DNA from: Faecalibacterium sp. UBA1819
Lineage (GTDB): Bacteria; Bacillota; Clostridia; Oscillospirales; Ruminococcaceae
NCBI GenBank assembly: GCA_002315015.1
Contig: DCEX01000013.1
Location: forward strand, 92,623-112,535
Length of the DNA stretch: 19,913 nucleotides
Direction: 5' to 3'
Positions 1-8,813 of this stretch are shown here, one piece after another (the first letter of the stretch is position 1; the number at the start of each line of letters is the position of its first letter). Under the pieces are notes generated by a model. That model did not search any database, was not told the DNA's origin, and saw nothing but the letters and a program-made list of their open reading frames with translations. The translations under genes and the position numbers were made by a program.

Positions 1-85
1 GGGCTAGCCCCCTTTTCCAAGCCTTTTTCCCCTTGCAACTCGTCTTCTTTTTGAATCAGGCGGCAGTTTTTCGACAGTCTCAACA

Positions 86-126
86 GCAGCCGGACAAGCG
101 CAAAAGCACTTGTCCGGCTGCCTTTT
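86..126 (+). terminator. Perfect 13-bp hairpin downstream of the glycosidase operon
   Basis: Arms GCAGCCGGACAAG (86-98) and CTTGTCCGGCTGC (109-121) pair perfectly around a 10-nt loop. A short T-run follows on the plus strand (CTTTT at 122-126), so the best intrinsic-terminator orientation is plus. It also lies about 20 bp past the minus-strand GH38 stop codon, where it would close the glycosidase operon, but on that strand no U-run follows. It may therefore work mainly as a 3'-protective hairpin for that operon. Positions 1-85 hold no recognisable gene. Confidence 0.6.
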
Positions 127-146
127 ATTCTTCTGAAAACCGCAGC

Positions 147-3100
147 TTAAAACTCGATGTACAGAGTTTTAATTTCGTACGGCAGAATGGTGAAGCTGAT
201 CTTGTTCATGCAGGGCAGAAGAACATCCTCTTTCTCCTCCATCAAGCTGCAGCTATAAACCTGCTTCGGTTCGCGTGCCAGCGTCAGGCAAGCGTTGGTG
301 CGCTTGTTCTGGTTTTCGTACACGCGCAGAACCACGCCCTTGCCGTCCTCGGAAGCCTTCACCGTCTCGATAATGACATTGTCGTCATCGCTGGAAACAA
401 AGCTCATCGGCTCAACCGCAGCGCCCAAGGTGGTCAGAACCGGCTGGTTCAGCATCTCGGCCTCTTTCACGGTGTCGCTCTCTTTCCATGTTCCGGCATG
501 CGGATACAGGGAGTAAGTGAAGAAGTGCTCCTCGTTGTCGGTGTCGGGGTTCGGCTCGATACCAGATTTAATCAGGGTCAAGCCAATTTCTGCCTCTTTC
601 ACCGAATGGCCGTATTTGCAGTCGTTCAGCAAGCTGACGCCATAGCCGCCCTCGGAAACGTCCACCCATTTGTGGCCGCAGCTCTCAAAGCGAGCCTGAT
701 CCCAGCTGGTGTTGGCGTGGGTTTTGCGGGTCACGTTACCAAACTGGATATCGAACGTTGCCTCATCGGTATGCACATCGGCGGGCATAAAGACTTTCAG
801 CAGGTGCTGATGCTCGTGCCAATCCACCCATGTATCAAAGTCGATGCGGCGGCTGTCGGTATAGAAGCGGATTTTCTGGCGCATTTTCGACTGCATGAAC
901 TCGCGCTCAATGGTGAGCTCGGCAAACAGTGCACCAACGGAAGTCCACTCCATGGAAGTGACCTCTGTCAAATCCCAGCCTTTTTCCGTGTAATACACGT
1001 CAATATCCCAGTTATCATAGTAAATGGGCTTATCTTCAAAGACGCGCAGACGGTTGCCGTTCTGGCCGGGCTTAAAGACATTGCGCTGATTCTCTTTGTC
1101 AAACAGCGTTTTCATCATACCGTTTTCATCAATGCAAACGGTATAGAACGGAGTTTCCACAAGGTAGCCGCCGTTTTCTTTCTCAATAGAGAAGGGAGCA
1201 TCCTCTTTTGCGGCAGTGCCTGTTTTTGCGCTGGCCATACCTTTGGAGGGTACGGACGGAATGCGGCTGTACACTTTGCCGTCGGCTTCCTGAGCAGCAA
1301 AGCCTTCCAAGCCGCTCACGCCTTCGGGCAGAACTGCCAAGTCATTGCGGGCAAAGCCGAGGGTGTTGAACAGCACCACGTCGCTTCCCTCACCGGCAAC
1401 GGCCTTCATCTTCTCGTCCGCCAACGCCTTGCACTCAGCAGCAATCTGTGCGTATTCTTCGCGGGTCACTTCGTATACTTCTTTGATGGAAGAACCGGGC
1501 AGAATGTCGTGGAATTGGTTCAAGAGCACCATTTTCCACAGTTTTTCCAGTTTTTCCGCGGGGTACTCTGCGCCCTTTTCCTGTGCCAAAACAGACAGCA
1601 GCTCTACATCGCGCAGTGCCAGCTCGCTCTTGCGGTTGGAACGCTTGTTGCGTGCCATGGAAGTGTAAGTACCGCGGTGATACTCGAAGTAAAATTCACC
1701 CGTCCACACCGGCAGACGGCGGCTGTCCTTCACGCGCTCTTCCAGCTCGGTGAAGTATTGCAGGGCACCGCACTGACGCACCTTGGGTACGCCCTTGATG
1801 CCTTTTTCCATACGACGGCCGGTTTCCAGCATTTCACGGGTCGGGCCGCCGCCGCCGTCACCATAACCGTAAGCGATGAGAATATCGTTATTCATTTCTT
1901 TATTCTGATAACGCTCCCAGCCGCCCATGATGGAATCGGGGTGCAGCATACCGTTATAAGTTGTGAAGAATTTCTCCACACTCTGACCGACGCCCAGCGT
2001 CGAAATGAAGTGGGTCAAAACGCGGCTTCCGTCAATGCCTTCCCACATCATGGTGTCGTTGGGAACCTTGTTGAATTGGTTCCACGACAGCTTGGTGGTC
2101 ATGAAGTAATCAATGCCGCTCTTTTTCATAATCTGGGGCAATGCACCGGAATAACCGAACACGTCGGGCAGCCACAGCACACGGTTCTCCACGCCGAACT
2201 CCTCGCGGAAGAAGCGCTTGCCATACAGGAACTGACGCACCAAGCTTTCACCGGCCGTCAGGTTGCAGTCGGCTTCCAGCCACATGCCGCCTTCCGGTTC
2301 CCAGCGTGCCTCTTTGACGCGCTGCTTGAGCTGCTCGTAAAGCTCGGGATAGCGCTCGTGCAGGAAGGTGTACAGCACCGGCTGGCTGGACATGAAGCGA
2401 TATTCGGGGTACTCCTCCATCATTTTCAAAACGGTAGAGAAGCTGCGGGCGGTTTTCTCGCGGGTTTGCGCCACCGTCCACCACCAAGCCACGTCAATGT
2501 GCGTGTGGCCGATGCAGCTGGCAATCACATCGTCAAAGCCGGCCATTTCGCCGTAGATGGTTTTATCCAGCAAATCACGCGCCTGCTGAACGCTCTCATA
2601 AAATGCCTCGCTGGGTACGCGGCGCATATCGAGCAAGTTGATGGCATCGTTCATAGCGGTGCAAAGGTCGATGTATGTTTTGGACTCTTTGTCCATGCGG
2701 TCCAGCGCCCACAGAGGAACCTGCAAATCATAGTACAGGTCTTTTACCAGCTCGGAACGCTCCTGCACGTCCGCCATCAAGCGGAACTCGGGGTGCAGAA
2801 TACCGCTGTGTGCCTGCAAGTCGATAACAAAACGCTCGCCCGCCTTTGCGCAGTCCGTAAACGGCAGCTCACGGTGGTTCATGTCGGCGCCTTGACGCAC
2901 CACACCATTCACGAAGATCAGGAACTGCGGGTTTTTCGCATCATCCCACTCCTCAATCTGGGTGCGCAGATACAGCCAAAGCTGTTTTCCGTCATATTCT
3001 TCAGGCACGGTGAACTCCGTGCGGAACCAATAGTGACGGTCTTTGCCATACCAATGGTCGCGCGTGGAGTCAAACGGCTGCCACGGCGTTTGGCTGTCGG

Positions 3101-3230
3101 CGTCTGCCTCAGCCGGAGTGAGGTAAAATGCCTCTTTCATCTGCCAGCTGTCCAAGGAGAAGGACTGCACGACAATTTGTTTTTTGAGCTGCGAAGCGAT
3201 GACTTCGACACGTTCTTTTGCAAAAATCAT
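147..3230 (-). CDS. GH38 alpha-mannosidase, cytoplasmic
   Basis: A 1027-residue retaining alpha-mannosidase of glycoside hydrolase family 38, close to the usual bacterial length. The zinc-site signature HTHIDVAWWW is at residues 242-251 (His244 and Asp246 as ligands). The nucleophile motif LPDVFGYS puts the catalytic Asp at about residue 356. The late zinc-ligand segment QFHDILPGSS and a C-terminal beta-rich domain follow. There is no signal peptide, so it should act on imported oligosaccharides. The start is supported by GGGAGGG about 7 nt upstream. It is the last gene of the operon, 24 bp after the GH130 gene. Inferred role: removal of alpha-linked mannose from N-glycan fragments. The gene contains no TTA, CTA or TCA codon, which leaves a long meaningless open frame on the opposite strand. 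The family is certain; the exact linkage is not. Confidence 0.95.
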   Translation of the reverse strand: MIFAKERVEVIASQLKKQIVVQSFSLDSWQMKEAFYLTPAEADADSQTPWQPFDSTRDHWYGKDRHYWFRTEFTVPEEYDGKQLWLYLRTQIEEWDDAKNPQFLIFVNGVVRQGADMNHRELPFTDCAKAGERFVIDLQAHSGILHPEFRLMADVQERSELVKDLYYDLQVPLWALDRMDKESKTYIDLCTAMNDAINLLDMRRVPSEAFYESVQQARDLLDKTIYGEMAGFDDVIASCIGHTHIDVAWWWTVAQTREKTARSFSTVLKMMEEYPEYRFMSSQPVLYTFLHERYPELYEQLKQRVKEARWEPEGGMWLEADCNLTAGESLVRQFLYGKRFFREEFGVENRVLWLPDVFGYSGALPQIMKKSGIDYFMTTKLSWNQFNKVPNDTMMWEGIDGSRVLTHFISTLGVGQSVEKFFTTYNGMLHPDSIMGGWERYQNKEMNNDILIAYGYGDGGGGPTREMLETGRRMEKGIKGVPKVRQCGALQYFTELEERVKDSRRLPVWTGEFYFEYHRGTYTSMARNKRSNRKSELALRDVELLSVLAQEKGAEYPAEKLEKLWKMVLLNQFHDILPGSSIKEVYEVTREEYAQIAAECKALADEKMKAVAGEGSDVVLFNTLGFARNDLAVLPEGVSGLEGFAAQEADGKVYSRIPSVPSKGMASAKTGTAAKEDAPFSIEKENGGYLVETPFYTVCIDENGMMKTLFDKENQRNVFKPGQNGNRLRVFEDKPIYYDNWDIDVYYTEKGWDLTEVTSMEWTSVGALFAELTIEREFMQSKMRQKIRFYTDSRRIDFDTWVDWHEHQHLLKVFMPADVHTDEATFDIQFGNVTRKTHANTSWDQARFESCGHKWVDVSEGGYGVSLLNDCKYGHSVKEAEIGLTLIKSGIEPNPDTDNEEHFFTYSLYPHAGTWKESDTVKEAEMLNQPVLTTLGAAVEPMSFVSSDDDNVIIETVKASEDGKGVVLRVYENQNKRTNACLTLAREPKQVYSCSLMEEKEDVLLPCMNKISFTILPYEIKTLYIEF

Positions 3231-3254
3231 AAAAACCCTCCCGGATGAAAGTGA

Positions 3255-4241
3255 TTACAGGGGAAACTCGCGCATGACGCGCATCAGCTCGTCCACGGTG
3301 GTGAATGCCAAGCCGGTTACCGTGTCGGCACAGCCATAGTAGATGGCAATACGGCCTGTTTCTGCGTCGGTGAGCGCTGCACACGGGAATGTCACGTTGG
3401 GAACATCACCCACGCACTCATACAGCTCCTGCGGAGCGAGAATGTAGTTGCGGCTGCGTGCTTTCACCTTCCACGGCTCGTCGAGATCCAGCAGAGCGAC
3501 GCCCATACGGTATACAAAGCCGTTGCAGGTGTTAATGACGCCGTGATAAATCATCAGCCAGCCTTCGTCCGTTTCGATGGGTACTGCGCCCGGGCCGATT
3601 TTCTTAGACTGCCAAGCGGAGTCGTCGCCGGGAACGGTTTCCATCACCCAACGGTGCTTGCCCCAGAAGGTCAAGTCCGGGCTTTGGCTGCAAAATACGT
3701 CGCCAAACGGAGTGTGACCTGTGTCAGACGGACGGGACAGCATCATGTACATGCCGTTGATTTTACGCGGGAACAACACGCCGTTGCGGTTGTACGGCAG
3801 GAAGGCGTTTTCCAGCTGGTGGAAGGTTTTAAAATCCTTCGTCCATGCCACGCCGATGGTCGGGCCGTGTGCGCCGTTGCACCATGTAATGTAGTAACGG
3901 TCATCAATTTTGCACACGCGCGGGTCATAACGATACTCGCGCACGGTTACCTCGGGGTCCCCCTCAAATACGATGGGGGTGCTGTCAATTTCCCAGTCAA
4001 TGCCGTTTTTGCTGCGTCCGGCAAAGATGTCCATGCTGATGGACTTGGAGTCGCAGCGGAACACACCGGCATAACCATCTTCAAACGGGACAACCGCCGA
4101 GTTAAATACGCTGTTGGAAATCGGCGTTGCATTGCGCTGAATGATGGGGTTATTGCTGTAACGCCAAACGGCCTCGGTATAGCCTTCGGGTTTGTCCTGC
4201 CACGGCATATTGGGATTTGCTTGTCCGATAATCTTTGTCAT
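3255..4241 (-). CDS. GH130 beta-1,4-mannoside phosphorylase, likely Man-beta-1,4-GlcNAc
   Basis: A 328-residue protein of glycoside hydrolase family 130, a single five-bladed beta-propeller of typical length. Visible landmarks are YDPRV (Asp106, expected proton donor), the SRPSD segment, and [20 protein letters not shown], which resembles the phosphate and substrate pocket of the family. These enzymes phosphorolyse beta-1,4-mannosides to alpha-mannose-1-phosphate and the reducing-end sugar. Because it lies between a GH20 and a GH38 gene, the likely substrate is the N-glycan core disaccharide rather than plant mannan; this is inference from context. The start at 4241 is chosen because AGGTGAT lies about 8 nt upstream. 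The frame stays open to 4376, but that extension overlaps the GH20 gene and has no family similarity. It lies 70 bp after the GH20 gene. No signal peptide. Confidence 0.93.
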   Translation of the reverse strand: MTKIIGQANPNMPWQDKPEGYTEAVWRYSNNPIIQRNATPISNSVFNSAVVPFEDGYAGVFRCDSKSISMDIFAGRSKNGIDWEIDSTPIVFEGDPEVTVREYRYDPRVCKIDDRYYITWCNGAHGPTIGVAWTKDFKTFHQLENAFLPYNRNGVLFPRKINGMYMMLSRPSDTGHTPFGDVFCSQSPDLTFWGKHRWVMETVPGDDSAWQSKKIGPGAVPIETDEGWLMIYHGVINTCNGFVYRMGVALLDLDEPWKVKARSRNYILAPQELYECVGDVPNVTFPCAALTDAETGRIAIYYGCADTVTGLAFTTVDELMRVMREFPL

Positions 4242-4311
4242 ATTTGTATCACCTGTCTTTTTAAAAATATGATTGAAACATGAAACTTTCCCACCAAAAG
4301 AAAGATCTGTT

Positions 4312-6195
4312 TTACACCAGCTTTCCGACACAGCATGCGGAAACATAAGATGTCCACAAGTTGCGGCAAATGGCATGACCGTCTTTATCTTTTAAGTAAG
4401 TCAGCTTTTCACACATAAATTCCGGCAGCTCCGCGAGCGTGCCGTCTGCATACTGCTGCATACGCTGTGCAGCTGTTTCAAAGCGCGCCATCACGCCGCC
4501 CAAGCGGATGTCCAGCACTTCAAAGCCAAAGGGCTTATTGATGGCATCCCACTGCGTGCGCCACGCCTTACGCACTTCGTTCACAGCTGCACCGCACTCC
4601 TCTGCCAATGCTGCCAGCTCGCCCGCTTTTGCGCGGTCGCCTGCTCGCACTGCTTTGGGCGCTTCGTCACGCCAGCGGCAGCGCAGCACAAGTGCTTTTG
4701 CCATAACGGAAAGCGCCGTCAGCATCGGCGCATAGCGCGGATTTTCTTTTGCGAATGTTTCAAATTCTGCGGCAAGCTTTTCATAGTATACCGCATATTC
4801 GGCATTGTTGGCCAGATCTTTTTCAAACACCAACAGCATCGGGTCTTCATACAACAGCTCTTTGCAGAAGTTTGCCGTGCTTTGATCCTGCAAGGTCTCG
4901 CCGGGCAGCTCATTGAAGCGGGACATTTCCAGGAATGCTTTTGCATCGGCCTCGCATGTAATTTTAAAGCGTGCCGCCAATTCCTCCTCGTCCCATTTTC
5001 CGCAGTAGCAATACTCTGCAAACAGCTGCAAGCCATAAAGCACCGCCATGGGGCTGCATTCCGCTGCATCATCCATCCACGCCGTGGCAAATACTTCTTT
5101 CACGCCGTGACGCACACATTCCTCCAGCGCAGGCAAGGTGGTAACCATCGTTTTGCGATAGTCTGCCGCCGGGCCAAGCCACGTCCAAATGCCGCCCGCA
5201 AAAATGGTGGGCGCACGGAACTGCGCATGTTTTTTCAGCATGTTATCATATGCGCCATTGGTTTCGTGATAATAATCCCAGAAAACCAAGCCGATGTCGT
5301 CCGGCGCACCGTCTAAAATCTCCTGCGTCAGCTCGGCTTCCGGGTGATACACCCCTTCGTCACGCGCTGCGGAGAAATGCATATCGCTCCACATCATCGC
5401 TTCGAGGCTCAGCTCATGCAGGATAGCGCTCACCTTTTCCAAGTGCACACTCATCAACTCGGTGGTAGTAGCAAAGCCATAGCGGTTGCGGTATTGGCCG
5501 CGTCCCAGCCAGTAGGCCTCATCCATACCGATATGAACACGCTTGGAGCGGAACGGCGCGCTGGCCGCTTTGAGCCATGCGCGAATCAATTCATAGGTCT
5601 CAGGCTCTTTTTCACCCACCAACAACACATCATTGGCGTCTTTGTGTTTTTCCATGACGGGCCATTGCAGCACGCGCTCCAAATGCGCCAGCGTCTGCAC
5701 ACAGGGAATGGCCTCAATACCAAGGCTGGCTGCACAATCGTCAATTTCGCGCAGCTCCTCAAACGTATAACGCCCGCGCAGATAGCCAAAATACGGCTGA
5801 TCAGGCACCTCATAAGTATCCTCTGTGTAAAGCATTGCCAAATTGAGGCCCATCAGCGCCATACGGCGGAGAATATCCTTCACCGATTCCACCGTGGGAA
5901 CCGCATTGCGGGAAGCATCCAGCATCAAGCCGCAAGATTCAAAACGTGCTGCTTCTTCCACCGATTGTCCCGTCTGCATACAGCGCAAAACCAAAGCTGC
6001 TGCGCGGTAAAACTCTACATGGCGCGAATAAGTGATGTGCCATGCGCCATCCTTTTCAAATACGCTCAGCTTATCGCCCTTTTCGGCTTGTACCGTCACT
6101 CCGTCCCCGGCACACTCAATGCCTAAAATTCCGTACAGCTCCTGCATGCCGGGCATTAAAAGTGCGTCATTGTCCGTAGAAAGATTCCATTTCAT
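4312..6195 (-). CDS. GH20 beta-N-acetylhexosaminidase, cytoplasmic
   Basis: A 627-residue glycoside hydrolase family 20 enzyme. The TIM-barrel begins around residue 88 with GLMLDASRN (conserved substrate-binding Arg96). The catalytic Asp-Glu pair lies in HIGMDEAYW (Asp225-Glu226) and FWDYYHE provides a later barrel strand. The C-terminal 200 residues look helical. It uses substrate-assisted catalysis to remove terminal beta-GlcNAc or GalNAc. Overall it resembles pneumococcal GH20C, which from general knowledge also sits in a locus with a GH38 enzyme. No signal peptide is present, so it acts inside the cell. AAGGAAGGTGA lies about 7 nt before the ATG. It is the first gene of the operon and faces the LacI regulator across 670 bp. 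The family is clear; linkage preference is unknown. Confidence 0.93.
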   Translation of the reverse strand: MKWNLSTDNDALLMPGMQELYGILGIECAGDGVTVQAEKGDKLSVFEKDGAWHITYSRHVEFYRAAALVLRCMQTGQSVEEAARFESCGLMLDASRNAVPTVESVKDILRRMALMGLNLAMLYTEDTYEVPDQPYFGYLRGRYTFEELREIDDCAASLGIEAIPCVQTLAHLERVLQWPVMEKHKDANDVLLVGEKEPETYELIRAWLKAASAPFRSKRVHIGMDEAYWLGRGQYRNRYGFATTTELMSVHLEKVSAILHELSLEAMMWSDMHFSAARDEGVYHPEAELTQEILDGAPDDIGLVFWDYYHETNGAYDNMLKKHAQFRAPTIFAGGIWTWLGPAADYRKTMVTTLPALEECVRHGVKEVFATAWMDDAAECSPMAVLYGLQLFAEYCYCGKWDEEELAARFKITCEADAKAFLEMSRFNELPGETLQDQSTANFCKELLYEDPMLLVFEKDLANNAEYAVYYEKLAAEFETFAKENPRYAPMLTALSVMAKALVLRCRWRDEAPKAVRAGDRAKAGELAALAEECGAAVNEVRKAWRTQWDAINKPFGFEVLDIRLGGVMARFETAAQRMQQYADGTLAELPEFMCEKLTYLKDKDGHAICRNLWTSYVSACCVGKLV

Positions 6196-6345
6196 CGGTC
6201 ATTCACCTTCCTTAACCAAGTTGATTCCTGCACATCCGCCGCGAAAAACGTACTGTGCCATCTGCACCCTTTTGGGCATATGCCTGCCGCCCTTTTGATA
6301 TACGAGAGACACGCATCTGCTCAAAAACCGGTATTTTTCCTTAAA

Positions 6346-6390
6346 ACAGGCGCACCCAGCCGGTAAAATCACACGGTCAGATGCGCCTGT
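6346..6390 (-). promoter_or_regulatory. Leader hairpin upstream of GH20, attenuator-like
   Basis: ACAGGCGCA (6346-6354) and TGCGCCTGT (6382-6390) form a perfect 9-bp stem with a 27-nt loop. Read on the minus strand it is followed by TTTT and an A/T-rich stretch. It lies about 150 nt before the GH20 start, so it would sit in the operon leader. Termination or attenuation is inference; the U-run is short. Confidence 0.4.
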
Positions 6391-6590
6391 GCCTTTGAAA
6401 AAACAGCAGACTCTCACTCCATTTACCAAATGCCTTTACGATTGATTGAAAAAATGGCCATTTCCCTAGAATCTGCTTTTACATAGCAAAACACGCCTAT
6501 CAAACACCTTTTTGTAAAGCAAGTGTCCAATCAGATATTTACAAATTTGCCGCAGATATAGGCTTTAAAACACAGCTACCACAGCTTAAC

Positions 6591-6602
6591 TGTTAATTAA
6601 CA
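6591..6602. promoter_or_regulatory. Palindrome TGTTAATTAACA, candidate LacI-family operator
   Basis: A perfect 12-bp palindrome with TGTTAA half-sites. The half-site recurs at TTAAC 6586-6590 and 6609-6613, at the reversed pair TTAAC-N4-GTTAA (6771-6784), and at TGTTAACA (6831-6838) next to the lacI promoter. Recurrence in the region controlled by a divergent LacI-type protein supports an operator role, but AT-rich sequence produces such motifs by chance. Confidence 0.4.
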
Positions 6603-6667
6603 AACAAATTAACAACTATTTTTGAAAAAGAAAAACATTTCTCTTTATATTTCATTTTTCATTCATC

Positions 6668-6696
6668 ATTCTAACAACAAAAGAGAGAAAAAGCAA
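6668..6696 (-). promoter_or_regulatory. Candidate promoter of the GH20-GH130-GH38 operon
   Basis: On the minus strand TTGCTT (6691-6696) and TAGAAT (6668-6673) are separated by 17 bp. The -10 matches 5 of 6 consensus bases and the -35 only 3 of 6. A perfect TTGACA lies at 6730-6735 but has no good -10 at the right distance. The leader would be about 465 nt long. Confidence 0.3.
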
Positions 6697-6799
6697 GTAA
6701 CATTTTAAACAATTTGTCTGTTTAAAATTTGTCAAAAGCATCATTTTCTTATCTGTATCTAAATGATTCATTAACTTTTGTTAAGTGAATGGGAAAGAA

Positions 6800-6828
6800 T
6801 TGCAATCACTTTCGGAAGATGTTATAAT
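6800..6828 (+). promoter_or_regulatory. Sigma-A promoter of the LacI-family gene
   Basis: TTGCAA (6800-6805), 17-bp spacer, and perfect TATAAT (6823-6828). Transcription would begin near 6835, inside the palindrome TGTTAACA (6831-6838). That placement suggests self-repression by the regulator. The leader to the ATG is about 30 nt. Confidence 0.8.
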
Positions 6829-6865
6829 AATGTTAACAAACCCTCGTAATTAGGAGGCACTCACC

Positions 6866-7927
6866 ATGAAAAAGAATACCATGCAGTCTCTTGCCGATGC
6901 TCTTGGCGTTTCACGCATTACTGTGTGGAAAGCACTGAACCACAAGGAAGGTGTTTCCGAAGCGCTGCGAAAAAAAATTATTGATAAAGCCACAGAATGC
7001 GGCTACCGCATTCCACAAACAGAACCTGTCGTGCAGGCCGCACCTTCACAGGTCAATGTGCCGCGCACAGTGTCTGTCGTAGTTTCCAGGCCGGAATCTT
7101 CCATTTTTTGGATGCAAATTATTCATCAGATTGCCAAAGAGCTTTCGCGCCTGAACATCAACATGATGTATACCTATTTGCCCAGCCATTGGTATGAAGG
7201 CTTTCAAATGCCTGCTTCTCTCACCAGCGGCGGGGTGTCCGGCATGATTGTATTGAATATTTACGACCCCTCTATGCTGCGTGCGCTTGCCGCATTGAGC
7301 CTTCCCAAAGTATTTTTGGATACGGTGCCGCTTTTGGGGGCCGACCAGCTTAACGGCGATCTTGTCATGCTGGAAGGGCGCTGCTTGGTACACCAGATTA
7401 CAAACCGGTTAATCGAAAGCGGACGAACTCGCTTAGGCTTTATTGGTGATATTCATTATGCCCAAACGAACACCGACCGTTATCAAGGCTTTCTCGACGC
7501 TTTGCACGATCACAATATCACTTTGGATGAAAGCGTGTGCCACACGAGTCCCCTTCCCCTCCATTTGCACACGGAAGAAATCGAGTCCTTTTTGCGGGGG
7601 CTTACCTATTTCCCCGATGCCTTTGTGTGCGCAAGCGATTTTATTGCCAGCTATGTTGCCTCCTTTTTTGACCAACCTGCCTATGCCGACCAAAAACGCA
7701 TTGTGTTAACCGGCTTCGACAACAGCAGCGAATATCCTTCCACTGCCGGGAAAATTACCAGCGTCGACGTGCAAACCTCTACGCTGGGCAAACGGCTGGC
7801 ACAAAAAATTGCCTTTCGGCTGCGCTACCCCGATGCCTCTTTTGAATGCAGCTACATCACATCAAAAATTGTTTACCGCAGCCCGTTAACCGATCCGGCT
7901 GAGGATTCAAAAGCATCTATCCGCTGA
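6866..7927 (+). CDS. LacI-family transcriptional regulator
   Basis: A 353-residue LacI/GalR-type regulator of typical length. The N-terminal helix-turn-helix and hinge-leading segment cover about residues 5-58 (QSLADALGVSRITVWKALN; GYRIP). A periplasmic-binding-protein-like sugar-sensing domain follows (about 65-340), with the conserved LGFIGD, VCASDFIA and LTGFDN segments. TAGGAGG lies 8 nt before the ATG. It is divergent from the GH20-GH130-GH38 operon, so it most likely represses that operon and itself, with an N-glycan-derived sugar as inducer. The operon link and the ligand are inferred from position. It ends before a long bidirectional terminator. Confidence 0.92.
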   Translation: MKKNTMQSLADALGVSRITVWKALNHKEGVSEALRKKIIDKATECGYRIPQTEPVVQAAPSQVNVPRTVSVVVSRPESSIFWMQIIHQIAKELSRLNINMMYTYLPSHWYEGFQMPASLTSGGVSGMIVLNIYDPSMLRALAALSLPKVFLDTVPLLGADQLNGDLVMLEGRCLVHQITNRLIESGRTRLGFIGDIHYAQTNTDRYQGFLDALHDHNITLDESVCHTSPLPLHLHTEEIESFLRGLTYFPDAFVCASDFIASYVASFFDQPAYADQKRIVLTGFDNSSEYPSTAGKITSVDVQTSTLGKRLAQKIAFRLRYPDASFECSYITSKIVYRSPLTDPAEDSKASIR

Positions 7928-7964
7928 ACAAAACCGCCGCTGTTTTTCCCTTTTACTTTGCATA

Positions 7965-8012
7965 AACAACAAAAGGACACAGAGCAAAAATGCTCTGTGT
8001 CCTTTTGTTGTT
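7965..8012. terminator. Bidirectional terminator with perfect 22-bp stem
   Basis: Perfect inverted repeat: left arm 7965-7986, AAAA loop 7987-7990, right arm 7991-8012. The outer part is AACAACAAAA on one side and TTTTGTTGTT on the other, giving a T-rich tail in both directions. The inner GC-richer stem is GGACACAGAGCA. It separates the converging LacI gene (plus) and the flavodoxin-like pair (minus). Confidence 0.9.
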
Positions 8013-8045
8013 ACATCTCTTATTCCGTCCTGTATCCATTCAAAA

Positions 8046-8813
8046 TCATTCGTCTATCTTTTTGAATAATGTCCAAATAGGAATCCGGTGCATAATCAAT
8101 GCGCGCAAAACCCAATAAAGGCTGGCAAAAAAAGCAAAGAGAATAGACGGGCAGCAGGTGACCGTTGTATAGCGAACGCCGCACTGGATGCCTTTTTTTG
8201 CACAGCTGCCTACTTTTGCAGCAGCAAACCACGGTCCCAAGCTCCACAATATCCCAAGCGCAATCGTAATGATACCGCTTAAAGGATGCATTCCGCTCAA
8301 AACAAGAGACATGCTGAACGCTCCGCTGAATGCCGCCTTTACCAGATTGATGGCAAAATCGGCTGCAATGAGCAATGCACCAATTAAGAGGTTTAGGCGC
8401 AAAACGCCAAACATCTCACCCGCACCAATGCCGCGCCCTCCCATAAATTGAAAGCCGCAGCGCAAACACCAACACTCCACCATTTCCAGCGCATACTCAC
8501 ACTGCTGACCCTCATAAAATCCGCAGTTGATCATAGAATATACTTCGCTATGCAGCCGCTCTTGCTTTGTCTGCTGCTCGATTTTCTCCATCAATTCTAA
8601 AACATGAGAAGGAATCCCATCCACAAAAAGCGGCATTACTAACACCAGCCGGCAGCCTTTTCGCAGCTGCTCCATGATGCTTTGAACATCTTTTGGCCCT
8701 CGGTAGTGGATGGTCATGCTGTCACTCCCTGCAAAAGGATGGGATACCGCAGCCAAATAAGCGGAGTTGCTCCATTTTTTCTTTGGACTCAGTACAACAT
8801 ATACCGTTTTCAT
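8046..8813 (-). CDS. Flavodoxin-like protein with hydrophobic C-terminal half
   Basis: A 255-residue protein. The N-terminal half resembles flavodoxin-fold / NADPH-dependent FMN reductase relatives in Clostridia: YVVLSPKKKWSNSAY near the start, then LVLVMPLFVDGIPSHVLELM (about 57-76), and NCGFYEGQQ with WCLRCGFQFMGGRGIGAGEMFG. From about residue 138 there are two or three strongly hydrophobic segments (for example LNLLIGALLIAADFAINLV, GIITIALGILWSLGPWFAAA, and ILFAFFASLYWVL), so it is probably membrane-associated. Its ATG overlaps the stop of the preceding gene by 4 nt (ATGA), indicating translational coupling. It ends 33 bp before the terminator shared with the lacI gene. Flavin binding is inferred from family; substrate and partner are unknown. 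Confidence 0.75.
   Translation of the reverse strand: MKTVYVVLSPKKKWSNSAYLAAVSHPFAGSDSMTIHYRGPKDVQSIMEQLRKGCRLVLVMPLFVDGIPSHVLELMEKIEQQTKQERLHSEVYSMINCGFYEGQQCEYALEMVECWCLRCGFQFMGGRGIGAGEMFGVLRLNLLIGALLIAADFAINLVKAAFSGAFSMSLVLSGMHPLSGIITIALGILWSLGPWFAAAKVGSCAKKGIQCGVRYTTVTCCPSILFAFFASLYWVLRALIMHRIPIWTLFKKIDE

Larger units (their letters stand above)
6196..6865. promoter_or_regulatory. 670-bp AT-rich divergent control region
   Basis: This stretch between the GH20 operon and the lacI-type gene has no convincing gene. The half nearest lacI (about 6430-6860) is very AT-rich. It holds several TTAAC/GTTAA motifs, a perfect inverted repeat ATTTTAAAC (6702-6710) / GTTTAAAAT (6720-6728), a strong promoter for the regulator, and a weaker promoter candidate for the operon. 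The half nearest GH20 is more GC-rich and contains a leader hairpin and a short reading frame discussed in the findings. Confidence 0.7.

Noticed and set aside
33..3248. 1071-codon plus-strand open frame
   Set aside because: It lies exactly codon-aligned opposite the GH38 gene and is open only because that gene avoids TTA, CTA and TCA codons. The translation is low-complexity and matches no family; no ribosome site precedes it.
4242..4376. N-terminal extension of the GH130 gene
   Set aside because: It would overlap the GH20 coding end and shows no family similarity; a good ribosome site stands before the internal ATG at 4241.
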